Origin: Collybiopsis luxurians FD-317 M1
Lineage: Eukaryota; Basidiomycota; Agaricomycetes; Agaricales; Omphalotaceae
Direction: 5' to 3'
Assembly (NCBI GenBank): GCA_000827265.1
Contig: KN834881.1
Span: forward strand, 21,312 to 85,311
Length of the DNA stretch: 64,000 nucleotides
The notes under the pieces were generated by a model. The model was not told where the DNA came from. It was given only the letters and a program-made list of their open reading frames with translations, and did no database searches. Of the stretch, positions 60,201-64,000 are shown piece by piece (the first letter of the stretch is position 1; each line of letters begins with the position of its first letter). Both the position numbers and the translations under genes were made by a program.

Positions 60201-63130
60201 CAGTCTCGTTGGATGAGCTGGCAAAAGATGATGCAGATACCGAGGGAGACCTTCCAGAGCCGGAAGATCTGCGTCTTTGTAATCGAGGAGGAGCCCATGC
60301 TCCTCGAGTAAGACCAGAGGACGACGTATGGGCGACGTTGATATGCGTCCTCAAAGTTGAATAACCCTGCAGCGTTAGTCCGCCGTCGTCTAGGCACGGA
60401 TATGCTCTAGCGAGAGAATGGTGCGTTGGAGAGAGGGAGGGGGAGGGAGACGGATCGAATTCTGGTCTGGTCGAAAATGGCACAGGGAGAGAGGAGGATA
60501 CTCTGGTGATGGATTCTACGACTTGTCAGCGTATGGGAAGCTGGTACTCTGATTGCCGTCATACTTGTACATGGATTTACTGGAGGGAGGAAAGGCTTCT
60601 GTCACCCGTATCAAGCCATAGTCTTGGCCTCATTGGACGAGGAGCTGAAGGCCTGGACTGCGAATGCGAGACGCAGGAGGGATCGTGCTGGTAGGACATG
60701 CTGGAAACTTCGTTGAGCTGGAAGAGATCGGCCTGAGAAACGAAATGAGGCAAGATAAGGATTTACGCAACTGTTACTTCGACCAATATTAAGCAAATCC
60801 TAGTCTCCGCCACCTCCATGTCATTCTGTTTCATTACTGGAAGTTGACCTCGACGAGCCTGTGCAGGGCAAGGAAGTTAGGCTGTGTCAGCAACCGGATG
60901 AACCCCAACAAAACCTCCAAAAACTTACCATCGACTTGATCCACGCTCTCAGTGTCACCTTCCGTGCTGCTACCAGTATACGTACCCCCGCAGGCATGTT
61001 ATCAATCCCTCCCCATCTCCTTCATCTCCTTCTCCTTGTCGTAACATCGCCCTTCAGCGGTGGAGGTCAAAAGACCCAGATCGCGAGTGCCGAGCACTTT
61101 CGGGGCCATGTGGTCGTTATCAACGTCTGATTCAGCTTCCGCAGCGTCCGCTCAAAAGTAGACAGGAAGACACAAGCTCGTCTGACATATGGGCGCAAAA
61201 TTGAACAAGTTCACGTCTCATATCATCGATGATAGGTTTAGGTTGGGCTGAAGTGAGTGAGCGTGCGTATGGGAGTGTGTGCGGATGTAGATGACAGAAT
61301 GCATATGTTCCGAATATTGCTGTAGTCGCGTATCGAAAGTTGAGAGGCTCCCTGCGAACCAAATCGAAATCAACATTGGAACGAGCAAGCCAAATACGTA
61401 GAATGGAAAAAACATACTCTGTCTGCTTTTCTGCAGAAATGCATTAAGGGAATTTGGGTATGTTCAGCGGCGATGCGTCTCATCTGAGACAAAGGGAGCG
61501 CAACTACTTGGAATGAGAAAAAGGTGAATGCGTCCACAACAATTTGCTACCCACCTATTTACAAATACCGATCCGCTTGTTCTCTTCAGTAAATCTTTCC
61601 TTGAGTCTTCTTGGAGAGGGAACAGAAGAAAATGGCCGGCAAGAGCAGTGCATTGAAGGGTGTGCTTGGAGGAGTTTGAGACCATAGGTTATCTTGGTGG
61701 AATCAGCCAACCGAAACCCCAGAAACATATCGATGCCATACCTTTCAATACGATGAATGATTCCTTCCCATTCCTGTATCAGCACTAACTCTTTCTCTAT
61801 AGCCTTTTATCCGCCCTCTCAAGTTCCCTTGAAATACTTCCAGAACCCAGATATAGCTAGCTGTGCGAAAGAGCAGAGAGGAGCAGGACGGAGTCGAGGA
61901 GGGGCAAAATTAGAGGGAGAGAATAAAGGGAAGGGGGAAGGGAGAAGAGGGAACGAACAGTATGAAATCTGTGGCTAGGCCATCATCAACATCGATATCG
62001 TGTACAGCGTAAACCGATTCGTGCTTTCCCTTTATTCACCAAAACGGTAACTATTGCGTAATGTATTCGGTTATCCCGATCCGATTCCGATCGCTGAACG
62101 GTCACGAGAATCTTTTTTTGACGTGCCTTCCATCCTCATTCCCACGTCGCCATCCATCGATTGATCATTTTTCCACATCCAAATCTGTCCTGAGCGTCTA
62201 TTCGACTTTTCGGAGGATAAAGAAATCGCCGGGGCGGGGTACTATTGCTATTAGTATGGGTACTTGTCAGGTACTGTCGCTGCAAGAGAAGGTTGCTACA
62301 CCGAGCAATCCACTGTCACTTACGCTGTCAGTTGATGCTGTATGCTCCAGCCGAGCGAGATCCTTCCACAGACAGACAATTCGGAGATTTGTCCAACTCC
62401 GAGGGATCTACAGGCACATGCCAGTATGGATCTCTGCGTGTCGCTCATGAGGTGTCACACCAACGAGTAAACAGCTGCAGCGAAACGAGGGATCTAAGGA
62501 GGCTTTCAATGACCCAGTGTTGGGATGTTGGAGCAGGTACATGATACGGCTTGATCTCAAACCTGCGGCAGATACAATAGCGATCCTTCCCTAATAAAAT
62601 CCAGACCACTCCTGATGTCAAAGAGCAACCAGTCGGACTTGTAGAATAACTCAAAGCCCAGGACAACCCGCGGAAATAATTAATAACAACTCATGTTGCT
62701 GTTGATTCATATGCGAGTTGGGCGTGCCTCACATTTCCGAAACTAAATGGCTGCAACTGCAGCGACCACCTGTACTGTAAGATATACAATAAGTTAGTGT
62801 TTTGTTCAACAATTTCAATATCTTGACAAAGCAAATCAAACACTTTACCCTCAAGAAAAGTGTGGACCATACAAGAATGGCACACTCATACCTCGGAGAG
62901 ATTGATTTTTGAAAGCAACAACTATGGAAGCAAATGCCAACTGGGTAAAAATTTCAAACTACCTTTTCTGCTGACTTGCGTGTGAGACATTGAGTACTAC
63001 AGGAAGTGGCCGGCTGCTTCACTGGTTTGTAAGACTAATAAAATCTTGTACTCTTCAGATTTAAGGTTTCTATTATGCAATTGCTACATTTTTTGTGATC
63101 AGCGAGAGGGACACTGAAGATTATGTTACA
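57201..63130. other. Spacer 3: intergenic unit of the array, CpG-retaining
   Basis: Matches spacer 1 over long stretches, for example 58720-59170 with 5560-6060 and 61990-62290 with 9000-9300. It has two related copies of the 6600-7000 region (about 59640-59990 and 60180-60500) and seems to lack the Thr-rich frame of spacers 1 and 2. No host gene recognised. Confidence 0.7.
62061..62450 (+). CDS. Hypothetical spacer ORF, 129 aa, paired with 9082-9495
   Basis: Starts MYSVIPIRFRSLNGHENLFL as in spacer 1 and stays nearly identical for about 75 codons, then takes a different C-terminus. No domain recognised. It may be non-coding sequence preserved by recent duplication. Confidence 0.2.
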   Translation: MYSVIPIRFRSLNGHENLFLTCLPSSFPRRHPSIDHFSTSKSVLSVYSTFRRIKKSPGRGTIAISMGTCQVLSLQEKVATPSNPLSLTLSVDAVCSSRARSFHRQTIRRFVQLRGIYRHMPVWISACRS

Positions 63131-63631
63131 TTCAAACATTAGTTCGAACCACCCTTACCTCAGACATGATTATAAAAAAAACAAAATTCCAGTGTGATAC
63201 ACTTGGTGTCAGCAGCCAACTGCGAAATTGGTGCATTTCCAGTACAGCCTGACCAAGGCCGGATTCAATCTAACCTATCAAGGTGTCAAGGACTGAAACC
63301 TTGCTAAATGAGTGAACCCAGTTCATTTTATATAAATACAGTACATTCTTCGAGCTACATCCTGTGGTGCTTAGCTACTGCAAAGTGGTAAACAGGTTGT
63401 ATAGGTAGTGAAAAGAAAGAAGAAAAGAAATATCACAAGATCATAGAGAAATGCAGAACAGCAAATTTGATTTCAGATTTATAAGTCAAGCTACAGCAGG
63501 AAGGAAGACAAATGAACAATGAAGAAAAGCAAAAAGGGACAATAGCGCATTTGAATGATTTGCTAGATCAGTAAGTCAACAGTATGTTGTGAAAATTGAG
63601 AGAAGAACTTACATTGGGCATGATGCAGAAA
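63131..63631. other. 3' flank of NLR-E
   Basis: Aligns with the flanks of B, C and D, including the intron-like GTAAGTTCT...TAG segment downstream of the stop. Confidence 0.6.
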
Positions 63632-64000
63632 TTAGGTAGAGTTCCAACATTGAGTCCATTGTGTTCCATGAACAAAATTTGACCAATCCACAGACAGAGC
63701 ACAATCTTGAGCATCAGCTGGAATAGTGAGAACTTGTCTTTGATCTGTAAATCCACCCCTCATATGAGGAGGAAGCCAAAGAATGAGTGATCCATTTTCA
63801 GAATGGAGCCAGCCGTGATTATCAATATAACCTGATGAAATGCCAGGAGGCAATTGCAAATTGCAGGCATTGTGTAGACCTGATTGGATCCTCCAAATTC
63901 TTACTGTCTCATCCTGAGAGCCAGACACCACATATTGACCGTTAGGTGAATATGCTACTGAGGTAACCATTTGTGTATGGCCCTCGAGTGGCTCCCCAAT
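63632..64000 (-). CDS. NLR-E: C-terminal end of another NACHT-WD40 NLR (runs off right edge)
   Basis: Encodes the final WD repeat (VTSVAYSPNGQYVVSGS...TVRIW) and the tail ISSGYIDNHGWL...FVHGTQWTQCWNST, with the same stop position as copies B and D. The frame is open to base 64000. The repeat boundary (TQMV-TSVAYSP) matches the last repeat visible in NLR-A at the other edge. Confidence 0.9.
   Translation of the reverse strand: MGEPLEGHTQMVTSVAYSPNGQYVVSGSQDETVRIWRIQSGLHNACNLQLPPGISSGYIDNHGWLHSENGSLILWLPPHMRGGFTDQRQVLTIPADAQDCALSVDWSNFVHGTQWTQCWNST

Noticed and set aside
1..64000. tRNA or rRNA genes
   Set aside because: I looked for T-loop-like GTTCGAATC words and conserved rRNA segments and found no convincing cloverleaf or rRNA match.

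Overview
This window looks like nuclear DNA of an Agaricomycete (mushroom-forming basidiomycete). The evidence is NACHT-WD40 NLR genes with near-identical 43-residue WD repeats, short introns of about 50-77 nt with GT(R)AG donors and CTNAC/CTAAY branch-like motifs, and KDZ and Plavaka-like transposons that are common in that class. No bacterial features, tRNA or rRNA were seen. I cannot name the species.

Layout: the window is a minus-strand tandem array of five NLR copies, called here A to E. They are separated by a homologous non-NLR spacer of about 6.1 kb. NLR-A (1-3920, cut by the left edge) is followed by spacer 1 (4041-10129). NLR-B (10645-15487) is a pseudogene. NLR-C (21788-25867) is a pseudogene, followed by spacer 2 (25868-51480). 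NLR-D (52838-57072) is the only copy that is complete and open, followed by spacer 3 (57201-63130). NLR-E starts at 63632 and runs off the right edge. Comparing copies gives a consistent four-exon model: a tiny exon 1, a GC-AG intron, a 105-nt exon 2 carrying a short N-terminal motif, a NACHT exon and a WD40 exon. In NLR-D this reads as 1348 codons.

Mobile DNA has rebuilt the centre of the array. NLR-B carries a 2.3-kb TIR element with a TA target duplication inside a WD repeat, and its N-terminal half and neighbouring spacer have been replaced by a 5.8-kb composite insert (15488-21282). That insert contains a Tc1/mariner element (16545-19860) with a transposase gene plus a second, convergent gene. 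Spacer 2 holds about 17 kb of nested elements (about 27830-45190). These include a Plavaka-like transposase C-terminus, a KOW-motif (Spt5-like) protein, a KDZ transposase and a 240-bp near-perfect palindrome. Spacer 2 also holds a 2.0-kb CACTA-ended foldback element with 474-bp arms (45680-47680). NLR-D's 3' flank holds an 842-bp TIR element.

Base composition follows the same split. Spacers 1 and 3 keep many CpG dinucleotides. NLR-C, spacer 2 and the inserted elements are strongly CpG-poor, with the expected TpG/CpA products at aligned sites. Several transposon genes there are broken by TGA codons where family context suggests arginine (CGA). The inference is a tandem NLR immune-type locus whose middle unit was silenced and decayed by methylation-linked deamination while the flanking units stayed open.
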